DNA of 64,000 nt, taken from positions 1-64,000 of the forward strand of contig JAGKWO010000031.1 of the NCBI GenBank assembly GCA_021151835.1, given 5' to 3'. This stretch comes from Gammaproteobacteria bacterium. Its GTDB lineage: Bacteria; Pseudomonadota; Gammaproteobacteria; Pseudomonadales; Cellvibrionaceae. How positions within the stretch are numbered: position 1 is the stretch's first letter; every line of letters starts with the position of its first letter. Shown here piece after piece: positions 45,802-54,841 of the stretch. Under the pieces are notes generated by a model that saw nothing but the letters and a program-made list of their open reading frames with translations, made no database searches and had not been told where the DNA came from. A program made the position numbers and the translations under genes.

Positions 45802-47820
45802 TTAGTCAAACAGATTGAGCAAACTGGCGAGGGTCTCTTCACCCTTGGCCACATTCTTGGCTTGGCTTTGCTCACCGAACCCTTCCCACTCCACATCGTC
45901 AGGGGGCAGCTCATCCAGAAAGCGGCTGGGGGTAGTCTCGCTCATCTCTCCAAACTGCTTGCGCTTACCCGCTAGGGTCATGGTGAGCGTGCGCTGGGCG
46001 CGGGTGATACCGACGTAGGTGAGGCGTCGCTCCTCTTCGATATTGCCGTCCTCAATGCTGTTGCGATGGGGCAGTAAATCCTCCTCCATGCCGACCATAA
46101 ACACGTGGGGAAATTCCAACCCTTTGGAGGCATGCAAAGTCATGAGTTGTACCTGGTCACTCAGGTCTTCTTCTTCCTGGCGTTCGAGCAGGTCGCGCAA
46201 CACCAGCTTGGCAATGGCGTCCTCCATCCGCGTGTCGCCATCATCGTCATCACCCTCGGTTTTATCCAGGGTCTTTTGCAGGGATTCCACCAGGTAGAAC
46301 ACATTTTCCATGCGCTTTTCAGCGGCTTTGCTACTGGTCGAGTTCTGGTGCAGCCAGCCTTCATAGTCGATGTCGTTAAGCATCTCCCGCACTGCCTCCA
46401 CCGGGTTATCCCCAGCGCAATTGCGGGCCACCTGCTTTAACCAGTGGGCAAAGCGCTGTATGCGCTCAAGGTTTTTCTCCGGGATGCGGCTTTGCAGCCC
46501 CACTTCGTCCAGGGCGGCAAACAGGCTGATGTGGCGCTCGCTGGCGTAATTGCCCAGGGCCTCAAGGGTGCTGGTGCCTATCTGGCGACGCGGGGTATTA
46601 ATGACCCGCAACAGCGCGTTGTCGTCATCCGGATTCACCAGCAGGCGCAGGTAGGCCATGACATCCTTGATCTCTGTCTTGGCAAAAAATGAGGAACCTC
46701 CGCTCATTTTGTAGGGGATTTGATGTTGCTGCAGCTTCATTTCCAGCAGTCGCGCCTGGTGGTTGCCGCGATAGAGCACTGCAAAATCGCGAAACTTGTA
46801 TTGCTTGCGCAAGCGTTGGGTGATGATCTCGGTGGCGATGCGTTCGGCTTCAGCATCCTCATTCTTGCAACGTATGACCCTTATGGGATCGCCCAAACCC
46901 ATTTCGCTCCACAGCGCCTTGTCAAATTCGTGCGGGTTGTTGGCGATGAGATGGTTCGCCACCCGCAGGATGCGGCTGGTGGAGCGATAGTTTTGCTCCA
47001 GTTTGATCACGCGCAGGTTTGGGTAATCTTGCTTTAGCAAGCCCATGTTTTCCGGCCGCGCGCCGCGCCAGGCATAAATGGATTGGTCGTCGTCGCCCAC
47101 CACGGTCAGGGCGCCTCGGTTGCCCACCAGCAGGCGCACCAACAGATACTGGCTCGAGTTAGTGTCCTGGTACTCATCCACCAGTAGGTAGCGGATCTTG
47201 CGCTGCCAGCGCCCGAGCACCTCCGGGTTGGTTTGGAACAACTCCACCGGGATGAGGATAAGGTCATCAAAATCTACGGCGTTATAGGCGCGCAGGGCCT
47301 GGTTGTAGCGCAGGTAGATCATGGCGATGGTCTGCTCGCCCTGGCTTTGCGCCAGGCCCAGGGCGCGCTCGGGGACCACCAGGTCGTTCTTCCAATTGGA
47401 AATCTGGTGTTGCACCAAATCCAGGTGGTCGCTGTCCAAGTCACCGTCCTTGAGCATTAATTCCTTAAGCAGCGCGCGGGCGTCCTCGGCATCGAAGATG
47501 GAAAACCCGGGTTTAAACCCCAGGGCTTTATGCTCGCGGCGGATGATGTTCAAACCCAGGTTGTGAAACGTGGAGACGGTCAGGCCCTTGGCGGCGCTAC
47601 CCTTAACCAGCTTGCTGGCGCGCTCTTTCATTTCCCGGGCCGCCTTGTTGGTAAAGGTGAGCGCGGCAATGTGGCGCGCCGAGATCTCGCACTGCTCAAT
47701 CAGGTAGGCGATCTTGCGGGTAATTACGCTGGTCTTGCCACTGCCAGCGCCCGCCAGCACCAGGCAGGGGCCATCGATGTAAAGCACGGCTTCTTTCTGG
47801 CGGGGGTTGAGTTGGGTCAC
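45802..47820 (-). CDS. rep: ATP-dependent DNA helicase Rep (UvrD/Rep superfamily 1)
   Basis: The GTG at 47820 gives 672 residues beginning MTQLNPRQKEAV, matching Rep (673 residues in E. coli); an ATG at 47841 would add seven. Motif Ia/Walker A is LAGAGSGKT, motif II LLVDEYQDTN, motif III GDDDQSIYAWRGA, motif IV LEQNYRS, and motif VI is in LTYVGITRAQ. Rep is a 3'-5' helicase that helps replication forks pass obstacles. It is a housekeeping gene, convergent with the cytochrome gene. Confidence 0.95.
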   Translation of the reverse strand: MTQLNPRQKEAVLYIDGPCLVLAGAGSGKTSVITRKIAYLIEQCEISARHIAALTFTNKAAREMKERASKLVKGSAAKGLTVSTFHNLGLNIIRREHKALGFKPGFSIFDAEDARALLKELMLKDGDLDSDHLDLVQHQISNWKNDLVVPERALGLAQSQGEQTIAMIYLRYNQALRAYNAVDFDDLILIPVELFQTNPEVLGRWQRKIRYLLVDEYQDTNSSQYLLVRLLVGNRGALTVVGDDDQSIYAWRGARPENMGLLKQDYPNLRVIKLEQNYRSTSRILRVANHLIANNPHEFDKALWSEMGLGDPIRVIRCKNEDAEAERIATEIITQRLRKQYKFRDFAVLYRGNHQARLLEMKLQQHQIPYKMSGGSSFFAKTEIKDVMAYLRLLVNPDDDNALLRVINTPRRQIGTSTLEALGNYASERHISLFAALDEVGLQSRIPEKNLERIQRFAHWLKQVARNCAGDNPVEAVREMLNDIDYEGWLHQNSTSSKAAEKRMENVFYLVESLQKTLDKTEGDDDDGDTRMEDAIAKLVLRDLLERQEEEDLSDQVQLMTLHASKGLEFPHVFMVGMEEDLLPHRNSIEDGNIEEERRLTYVGITRAQRTLTMTLAGKRKQFGEMSETTPSRFLDELPPDDVEWEGFGEQSQAKNVAKGEETLASLLNLFD

Positions 47821-48036
47821 AGCAATTGCCTGGAAAAACATCGGGCCAGCATTCTAGCAAGCTCGAATCGCCTTGCAATCAGGATTACTGTGGCTATAAC
47901 CACAGAATGGACTGGTCCGGTTTATGGCTCTTATTTGTTATATCAGCAGGCGTGCAGAGCCTGGCGGGCGGCTGCTACCATGGCAACTCGCGTATTGCAT
48001 GGCTGGTGGTAGTTAACGCTGGGAAGACAGGTGACG

Positions 48037-49474
48037 ATGAATAACAAAATCAAAGTTTTATTTATCGACCGTGAACAGGGGGAATACCTGCTCATCGCTG
48101 AGATTTTGTCCCATATCCGCCATGTTCACTACGAGCTGGTGTGGTGCAACCAGCTGGATTCGGCGCTCAATAAGATCCTCTCCCAGGAGTACGATGTGGC
48201 CCTGCTGGATTACTATTGGGGCTCGGCCACCGCGCGGGACTTGCTGAATGCCGCTCGGGTGCAGGCCTGCCAAACGCCCATCGTTGTGATGACCGATGAA
48301 ATGGAAACCGAAGTGGATCGCGAAGCCATTCGCGCCGGTGCGGCGGACTATTTGATCAAGGGGCAAATTGATCATTTGCTCCTGGAGCGGGCGATCCGCT
48401 ATGCCATTGAGCGAAAGCAAACGGAGCAGCACCTGTCCCGCCTTGCGCACTACGACCCCCTCACCGATGTGCCCAACCGAATCCTGTTCCGCGACCGCCT
48501 GGAGCACGGAGATCAACGGACATGAGGTCGTGGTGGGCTGCAGCATAGGCATTGCCATCTACCCGCAAGCCGGGCGTGATGCCGATAGCTTACTCAAACA
48601 CGCCGATATGGCGATGTACAAGGCCAAGCAGGAAGCCAATAGCAATTACCGGTTTTTTACTGAAATGATGAATCAGGATGTGCGGCGGCAGTTACGGCTG
48701 GAGGCGGATTTGCGCGCGGCGCTAAAGAAACAACAATTCCTGCTGCATTACATTCCCCGTGTGGATGTTAACACCGGCAAGGTAGTGGCATTGGAAGCGC
48801 TGTTGCGCTGGGACAAGCCCGGTGTCGGTTTGCTGAATGCCAGCGAGTTTATTGGCACGGCGGAGGAAACCGGGATACTCACCGCTATCGGCTACTGGGC
48901 TATTCGCCAGGCGTGTAGCGATGTGAAGAACTTACAGACCTTCTGGGGTGGCCCCTTGATGATGGCCATCAATTTATCCGTGCGCCAGTTCAAGGACGAA
49001 AACCTGGTCCACGAGGTGGCGCGCATCTTTGCTGATAGCGACATACAGCCGGGCGACATCGAATTTGAAATTACTGAAACTGTCTTTGCCGACAACATTG
49101 AGCTGGTATCGCTGTGCATGCGCCCGCTATCGTTCTTCGGTATCAATTTTCTGCTGGATAGTTTCGGTGCGGGCAACTCGTCACTGCTGCATTTACAGCG
49201 ATTGCCGATCAGTACCGTCAAAATCGATTTGAACTTCCTGCAGGAATTGAATCGCAGCCACACCGACAAGCGCCTCGTATCAGCCATGATTTCCCTGGCT
49301 CATAACCTAGGTAAATTGGTAGTGGCCGAAGGGGTGGAAACCAAGGAGCAAAAAGATTGGCTCAAGGAAATGGGCTGCGACCTGATGCAGGGCTACTATT
49401 TTTCCGCCCCCAAATCCTACGCCGAAATTTTGGAATGGCTGCAGGAGTCCTCCGCCCGCCAGCAGCTCAATTGA
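48037..49474 (+). pseudogene. REC-GGDEF-EAL regulator gene broken by an internal deletion
   Basis: The first frame (48031/48037 to 48525) encodes a receiver domain (FIDREQ, LLDYY phosphoacceptor, Lys in DYLIKGQ), then the start of a GGDEF domain (HYDPLTDVPNRILFRDRLEH), and stops. Another frame resumes at about 48507 with EINGHEVVVGCSIGIAIYP, the end of a GGDEF domain, and continues through an EAL domain to 49474. About 100 residues, including the GG(D/E)EF signature, are missing and the frame is lost at the join. The EAL part keeps EALLRW and AEGVET but has DSFGAGNSSL where DDFGTGYSSL is usual, so a metal-binding Asp is also gone. Confidence 0.8.
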
Positions 49475-49481
49475 CGGGCCG

Positions 49482-50146
49482 CTAACTCGCTGCCTGGCGG
49501 TCCAGTGTGCGATAGCTCAGTGCTTCGGTGACGTCCACTGTGTTGAGCTGGTCTCGCTCATTCATGTCGGCCAATGTGCGAGCCAATTTCAATACTCGGT
49601 GGTAGGCACGGGTTGAAAGCCCTAATTTATTGATAGCCTGCTCCAAAAGGTTTTTGTCGCTAGTGGTGAGTTCGCAGTAGCGCTCAAGTTCGGGCGCGCT
49701 CAGTTGGTTGTTGGCCTTGCCCTGGCGCTGTAACTGCCGGGCGCGCGCCTGCTCAACGCGGGCTCGCACGGTAGCGCTATTGTCGCCCAGGCTCTTGCCC
49801 TGAAGCTCGCCCTGGCGCAATGCGCGCACCGGCACATGCATGTCGATGCGGTCTAACAGGGGGCCGGAGATTTTATTGCGGTAGCGTTTTACTTGGTCTG
49901 GTGTACAGCGACAGCGATTGGCATCGCTGCCATGATAGCCGCATGGGCACGGATTCATCGCTGCTATCAATTGGAAGCGCGCCGGAAAGCAAGCCTGGTT
50001 CCGTGCGCGGGAAATCCGTACTTCTCCGCTTTCCAGCGGTTCCCGCAGGACCTCCAATACGCTGCGGGGGAATTCCGGCAGCTCATCCAGGAACAAGACC
50101 CCCGCGTGGGCGAGTGATATCTCACCGGGTTTGGGATTGGCGCCTC
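49482..50146 (-). pseudogene. comM: comM (yifB) 3' half, disrupted by a Tn7-like insertion
   Basis: The remnant encodes the C-terminal about 220 residues of ComM, an Mg-chelatase-like AAA+ branch-migration helicase used in natural transformation: PKPGEISLAHAGVLFLDELPEF, AMNPCPCGYHG, GPLLDRIDMH, LGLSTRAYHRVLKLARTLAD. The Walker A half is missing. The open frame runs on to 50183 only because the transposon end is readable (MVIIVALINESHR is encoded by the transposon terminus). The break lies just before the conserved PGEISLAHNG segment. The 5' half is not in the window. Confidence 0.92.
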
Positions 50147-50161
50147 TGTGACTTTCATTAA

Positions 50162-50280
50162 TTAATGCGACTATAATCACCATATAATGCGGATTTCAGG
50201 CAACTTTTTAACATTTAATGCGACATGAAAAGTAGCAATTAGCTGCGACTGAGGGTGAAATGAGTGCAAATAGCTGCGAC
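50162..50280 (+). repeat. TnsB-binding-site-like direct repeats at the left end
   Basis: Four copies of a short motif: TTAATGCGAC at 50162-50171 and 50215-50224, TTAGCTGCGAC at 50239-50249, and TAGCTGCGAC at 50271-50280. A weaker ATAATGCGGA is at 50183-50192. Repeats of this kind at Tn7-like ends bind the TnsB transposase. The fourth copy lies inside the first codons of tnsA and the others cover its probable promoter. Confidence 0.75.
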
Positions 50281-50946
50281 CCGATTTATCCACGTCAAAT
50301 GCGGAAAATTAAGCCTACCCGACGGAGTGTCTCTGGGATTTACTCCTTTCGAGGAGAGATGTCCATTCCTTATGAATCTACATTAGAGCGAGACTTCCTC
50401 ATCAAAATGGAGTTCTCGTTGAGTGTCCTCAGCGTGGTGCCACAGCCGATTGAGGTGCCATTTGAACTGGAAGGCGGAAAGTATGTATATACCCCCGATT
50501 TCTTCGTGTCATATCGGCAGATTGAAAGTGCCTTGTTAGATTATTCAAGACCGATCTTGGTAGAAGTGAAACCTTCGGAAGAGTGGAGGAAAAACTGGAG
50601 GGCATGGTCAACAAAGTGGAAGGCGGCATTACGCATAGCTCGCAGTCAAGGTTGGGAATTTCATATCTATGACGAGTCGCGGATCAGGGATAAGGCCCTT
50701 GAGAATATTCGATTTTTAGATCCATATAAGCGCATGCAATTTGATCCTGAAGAAACGCAATGGATACTTGCAAACTTGGCTGCAATGGGAAGCGCCCCAG
50801 TTCACTTCCTGCTCGCTAGGCATTTTATGGGCGAGTATAGGGCGGCTGGTATTGCTCATATTTGGCATTTGCTCGCTACCCGGCAAATAGATTGCGACAT
50901 CAACCTCCCACTTAACGAACGTACAGAACTTTGGGTGCCTCTATGA
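50260..50946 (+). CDS. tnsA: TnsA, heteromeric transposase endonuclease subunit
   Basis: This 228-residue protein of the TnsA family cleaves the 5' ends of the element during cut-and-paste transposition. Restriction-enzyme-like catalytic residues are visible: Glu43 in STLERDF, Asp80 in YTPDFFV, and the E102-V-K104 strand, where E. coli TnsA has Q-x-K. The C-terminal part after residue 150 would contact TnsB/TnsC. A terminal-repeat copy overlaps codons 4-7. The stop overlaps the tnsB start (ATGA). Confidence 0.9.
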   Translation: MSANSCDPIYPRQMRKIKPTRRSVSGIYSFRGEMSIPYESTLERDFLIKMEFSLSVLSVVPQPIEVPFELEGGKYVYTPDFFVSYRQIESALLDYSRPILVEVKPSEEWRKNWRAWSTKWKAALRIARSQGWEFHIYDESRIRDKALENIRFLDPYKRMQFDPEETQWILANLAAMGSAPVHFLLARHFMGEYRAAGIAHIWHLLATRQIDCDINLPLNERTELWVPL

Positions 50947-52871
50947 ATTTCGATCAGATCAGTGAGACGGACCAGTCTGTGTTTGACCCCATTCGAGAGC
51001 GCGTTGATGTCAATGTAGATGCATTGGTAGAAAGAGAGGGTGTAGTTTATCGAATTGCTCAAGTCCTGGATTTCGAAACTGTCATAGGAGTTGCGGTTGA
51101 ATCAGGACGTAGCTCAGCACTTAGAGTTGGTGAACTTCGGGTCGTATCGGGTGATCTGGCTGCAGTCCACGCTTCCAACTTTGATTTAGAAGATATTGCG
51201 GATGAAGACTGGCGTATTGCCGAAAAACGCTTCGCTGCGATAAGCCCTCTGTTGGATCGTAGTGACATCGGCCGAGGGGATGTGGAATTACGAGCGTACG
51301 AATCGGGGGTCGATACGGCAACATTGTATCGATGGATGGAACGTTATAAGGCTTACAGACTGATCTCCTCTCTTATACCACAGAAACGCGGCTGGAAGTC
51401 AGGTAATAGCAGAATCTCCACTGAAGCAGAGAGCGTAATTAACGAGGTTATTAGGACATATTATTTAACTTCCCAAAGACCAAGAGTTGAAAAGGTAGTT
51501 ACCGAGGTCCACAGGATTTGCTTGTTGAAGGGCATCGAAAAACCAAGCGCTTCCACTATAAGATCGCGAATTGCGAAAGTGTCGGAGCGAGAAAAGCTTA
51601 AGGGGCGTGGATTTAAAGAAAGAGCAAATAATAAATTTTCTCCAGCGCCTGGCCAATTTCCTAACGCAAATTATCCATTATCGGTCGTTCAAATAGATCA
51701 CACGCCCGTAGACATTATTTTGGTCGATGACATCTACAGAAAACCTATTGGGCGGCCGTGGTTAACGTTAGCAATTGACGTATACAGCCGGATGGTAACT
51801 GGCTACTACCTGTCTTTTGATCCACCATCTGAGACCTCGGTTGCGATGTGTGTTGCTCACTCAGTGTTACCTAAGGAAGAGTGGATGACGTTACACAATG
51901 TCGATGCTGAATGGCCAGTATGGGGAGTAATGCGAACAATACATGTAGATAATGGTGCTGAATTTCTCTCCAACAATTTCCAACAATCTTGCAGTCTTTA
52001 CGGAATTCATTTGGAGTATCGCCCAGTAAAGCAGCCGCGATACGGCGGACACATCGAGCGAATGCTAGGAACTTTATTATTTGAGATTCACGATTTACCA
52101 GGTACGACTTTCTCTGCAATAGCAAAGCGTGAAGGTTATGACTCCGAAAAGAATGCGGTAATGACTAAATCAGAATTCGAGGAGTGGTTAGTCAAATTAA
52201 TTACCAAGGTTTATCACAGACGAAAACATTCAAGTTTGGGGATGACTCCGTTTCGCCAATGGGAGTTAGGTATTTTTGGTGGCGGAGATTTACCCGGTAC
52301 AGGCGTTCCACCTAGACCCGTTGATCGCCTAAGTATCTTGTTAGACTTCTTGCCTTGCTTCCATCGGACGGTGCAACAAGACGGCGTAACCATAGATAAA
52401 TTGTCCTACTATTCGGAGGCGTTGCGACCCTGGATTGGCGCTATCGATGACGAGAGCGGAGAAAAAAGATTGTTCGTTTTTAGAAGGGACCCGCGCGACA
52501 TTACGTCCATTTGGTTTTTCGACCCGGTGTTGAAGCAATATTTTAGGGTGCCGACATCTGAGCAGTCTTTGCCCCCAATGAGCATTTGGGAGTATCAGCA
52601 GGTACGGGAAAAATTGAAACTTCAGGGCATTGAAAGTTTCGACGAGCACCAGGTTTTGCACGCAATTACTGAGCTGCGTGAGCACGTGGAAAAATCAAAA
52701 GAAAAATCAAAAAAGGCCCGACGTGTGTCGCAACGTCGTACCGAGCATGAAAAAAATATTTCTCCTGCTAACCCCTTACCTGTAACCCCCAATGCTAGCT
52801 CCCTACCTACAACGTCATTAGACTTAGAGCTATCTGATGGTCCGATTCAAAGCTTTGGAGATATTGCATGA
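50943..52871 (+). CDS. tnsB: TnsB, DDE transposase
   Basis: About 642 residues from the ATG at 50943, overlapping tnsA by 4 bp; an in-frame TTG at 50931 is less likely. N-terminal helix-turn-helix DNA-binding regions (about 90-215) precede a retroviral-integrase-fold core. The catalytic triad is Asp252 (VVQIDHTPVD), Asp336 (IHVDNGAEF) and Glu372 (GGHIERMLG), with 35 residues between the last two. A beta-barrel Mu-type C-terminal domain (RRDPRDITSIWFFDP) and a charged tail complete it. It joins the 3' ends to the target. Confidence 0.93.
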   Translation: MNFDQISETDQSVFDPIRERVDVNVDALVEREGVVYRIAQVLDFETVIGVAVESGRSSALRVGELRVVSGDLAAVHASNFDLEDIADEDWRIAEKRFAAISPLLDRSDIGRGDVELRAYESGVDTATLYRWMERYKAYRLISSLIPQKRGWKSGNSRISTEAESVINEVIRTYYLTSQRPRVEKVVTEVHRICLLKGIEKPSASTIRSRIAKVSEREKLKGRGFKERANNKFSPAPGQFPNANYPLSVVQIDHTPVDIILVDDIYRKPIGRPWLTLAIDVYSRMVTGYYLSFDPPSETSVAMCVAHSVLPKEEWMTLHNVDAEWPVWGVMRTIHVDNGAEFLSNNFQQSCSLYGIHLEYRPVKQPRYGGHIERMLGTLLFEIHDLPGTTFSAIAKREGYDSEKNAVMTKSEFEEWLVKLITKVYHRRKHSSLGMTPFRQWELGIFGGGDLPGTGVPPRPVDRLSILLDFLPCFHRTVQQDGVTIDKLSYYSEALRPWIGAIDDESGEKRLFVFRRDPRDITSIWFFDPVLKQYFRVPTSEQSLPPMSIWEYQQVREKLKLQGIESFDEHQVLHAITELREHVEKSKEKSKKARRVSQRRTEHEKNISPANPLPVTPNASSLPTTSLDLELSDGPIQSFGDIA

Positions 52872-53761
52872 GGGGCATGTACGAGCACATACATCCCGAA
52901 TTCCGGCATGTGATGGCATTAAGTTCTGCGGAGAGAATTGAATTTATGGATTTTCCCCGCTGGGTGGGATATCCCACCGCGCAGAAAATCTTAGACACGC
53001 TCCAAGGTCTTATGCATAAACCTCAGCGATCAAGGATGCCAAATCTGCTTATCGTGGGCGATCCTAATAATGGTAAAACGACAATCCTTGAACGTTTTGA
53101 AGAGCTGTGTGGGCAGGCGTATGTGGATGAAAATTCCGAACCCGTCAAGCCTCTTTTAGTCTGTCAATCGCCACCTTATGCAGATGAAAAAAGTTTTTAC
53201 TGCGCCATTCTCCAACGGTTTTTCACTCCTTATAACGAACGGGATACGCCTATTGCACTTAGAGCTCAAGTCTTACATTTGTGCAGAGCATGTAAAGTTC
53301 GAATGATTGCTTTTGACGAGATGCATTCGATGCTTACGGGCACAGCTTTGAAGCAGCGAGAAGTGATGAACGTCATTAAGTATTTATGTAATGAGCTAAA
53401 AATCCCTATCGTAGGTTTCGGTACGCGTGATGCGGTAAGAGTCTTACATCACGATCCCCAGCATGCTAGCCGCTTCGACGTAGTGAAAGTTCCATTGTGG
53501 GATCTGGACAAAAACTTCCAACAGTTGTTAGCAAGTTTTGAAAAAATATTGCCCCTCCAAAAACCTTCAGATATCCATAGGCCAGAGCTATGTCGACTGA
53601 TTCATACGATTTCCGAAGGTAACCTTGGCAACGTTCATCGGCTCCTAACCGAATGCGCGCGCGAGGCTATTGAAACGGGTAAAGAAGCAATCGATAAATC
53701 ACTTATCGAGAGTAAATCATGGTTACGTCCCACACGTGGCATCAGGGAGCAGTCCCTGTAG
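52868..53761 (+). CDS. tnsC: TnsC, AAA+ target-selection ATPase
   Basis: This 297-residue TniB/TnsC-family ATPase has Walker A GDPNNGKT (64-71), Walker B MIAFDEMHSML with Asp150-Glu151, and sensor region IVGFGTRDA. It links the target-recognition protein TniQ with TnsA/TnsB. It overlaps tnsB by 4 bp (ATGA) and its 3' end overlaps tniQ by 43 bp. It is short compared with E. coli TnsC (555 residues), as usual for Tn5053/Tn6022-like systems. Confidence 0.92.
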   Translation: MRGMYEHIHPEFRHVMALSSAERIEFMDFPRWVGYPTAQKILDTLQGLMHKPQRSRMPNLLIVGDPNNGKTTILERFEELCGQAYVDENSEPVKPLLVCQSPPYADEKSFYCAILQRFFTPYNERDTPIALRAQVLHLCRACKVRMIAFDEMHSMLTGTALKQREVMNVIKYLCNELKIPIVGFGTRDAVRVLHHDPQHASRFDVVKVPLWDLDKNFQQLLASFEKILPLQKPSDIHRPELCRLIHTISEGNLGNVHRLLTECAREAIETGKEAIDKSLIESKSWLRPTRGIREQSL

Positions 53762-54831
53762 CGCCCACATGGCCTATTCCAGTTCCGTTACTTCCCGATG
53801 AGTTATTTTCATCGTGGTTGGTACGGGCGGCCCTATCGCATGGGTGTGATCCTCTGGTGCTAACGGGCTCCATTTGGCCCAAGTGGAGACTGTGGTGCAC
53901 CGATTTTGATCGGGGCGTTCCCGATAATCGTTTGGCTAAGATTTCGCGGGTAGCAGGAATTAGTGAGCATTCGTTTAGCTCGACAAGTCTGCGAGCCATA
54001 CTTACACACATTACTCCGCAAAACTTGGATGACTCTACTTGGCCGTGGTTGCTGGCTCTGGGGTCTCGCAATCGACATCGTCATGGAGGGGTTCAATATT
54101 GTCCTCTATGCCTAGCTTGCGATCGTGTTCCCTACTACCGAATGAATTGGCGGTTTGCTTGGCACACGATCTGTGCACAGCACAAAGTTGTTCTCAAGGA
54201 CTCCTGCTATAAATGCGGTGCCCCTATTATTTTTCACATGCTCACAATCTCTAATCCTCATTTATATGAGTGCGCGAATTGCGGTTTTGATTTGAGGGCT
54301 GTGAATGTATCCGAGGCCCCGTCCGGAGCATTAACGCTTCAGTTATCAGCTGACACGACTGTTTGCAAAAAGCAGGGAAATTACTCAGGTCAGTTAATGG
54401 CTGCCGTTGATTGGTTTCACTTGCTTAGCTATTTCATAGAAATCTTTCAAATTACTTCCCGAAGCAAGAGCACCAAACTCGTGAAATTTTTAGAGAGCTT
54501 TGATATTTCAGCAGGCGATCTTTTCAAATCAAGCACAGGTTTACCCTTTGAATTACTTTCGGTCGTGGATCGCATGCGTTATATGGATGCGGCGAATAAG
54601 CTGATAGCGTGCCATGTCAGCCATTTTTATGAATCAGCAAAGCTAACTCGGTTAAACAAATCCACCCTGTGCGGGCGTAATACAGTAGTGCCTGGAATTA
54701 TTAGCCATTTAATCTGCGATTTGCCTGAGGTACGCCATCATGGACGTGAAAGAACTGCCAGTACCAAACTAATGCCCCGGTCACGATCGACCGTTAAAGC
54801 GATGATGGCGAGACTCTTTAGAAAACTATGA
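53719..54831 (+). CDS. tniQ: TniQ/TnsD-like target-site protein
   Basis: This 370-residue TniQ-family protein has an N-terminal LLPDELFSSWLVRAALSHG motif. A zinc-binding block follows: YCPLCLACDRVPYYRMNWRFAW, seen in parts, the H-x-x-C of ICAQHKVVLKDSC, YKCG and YECANCGFDL. TnsD-type proteins bind the attachment site; here the site is comM. The C-terminal region is much shorter than in E. coli TnsD, so recognition may be shared with the next gene product. Confidence 0.9.
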   Translation: MVTSHTWHQGAVPVAPTWPIPVPLLPDELFSSWLVRAALSHGCDPLVLTGSIWPKWRLWCTDFDRGVPDNRLAKISRVAGISEHSFSSTSLRAILTHITPQNLDDSTWPWLLALGSRNRHRHGGVQYCPLCLACDRVPYYRMNWRFAWHTICAQHKVVLKDSCYKCGAPIIFHMLTISNPHLYECANCGFDLRAVNVSEAPSGALTLQLSADTTVCKKQGNYSGQLMAAVDWFHLLSYFIEIFQITSRSKSTKLVKFLESFDISAGDLFKSSTGLPFELLSVVDRMRYMDAANKLIACHVSHFYESAKLTRLNKSTLCGRNTVVPGIISHLICDLPEVRHHGRERTASTKLMPRSRSTVKAMMARLFRKL

Positions 54832-54841
54832 GAGACGAATA

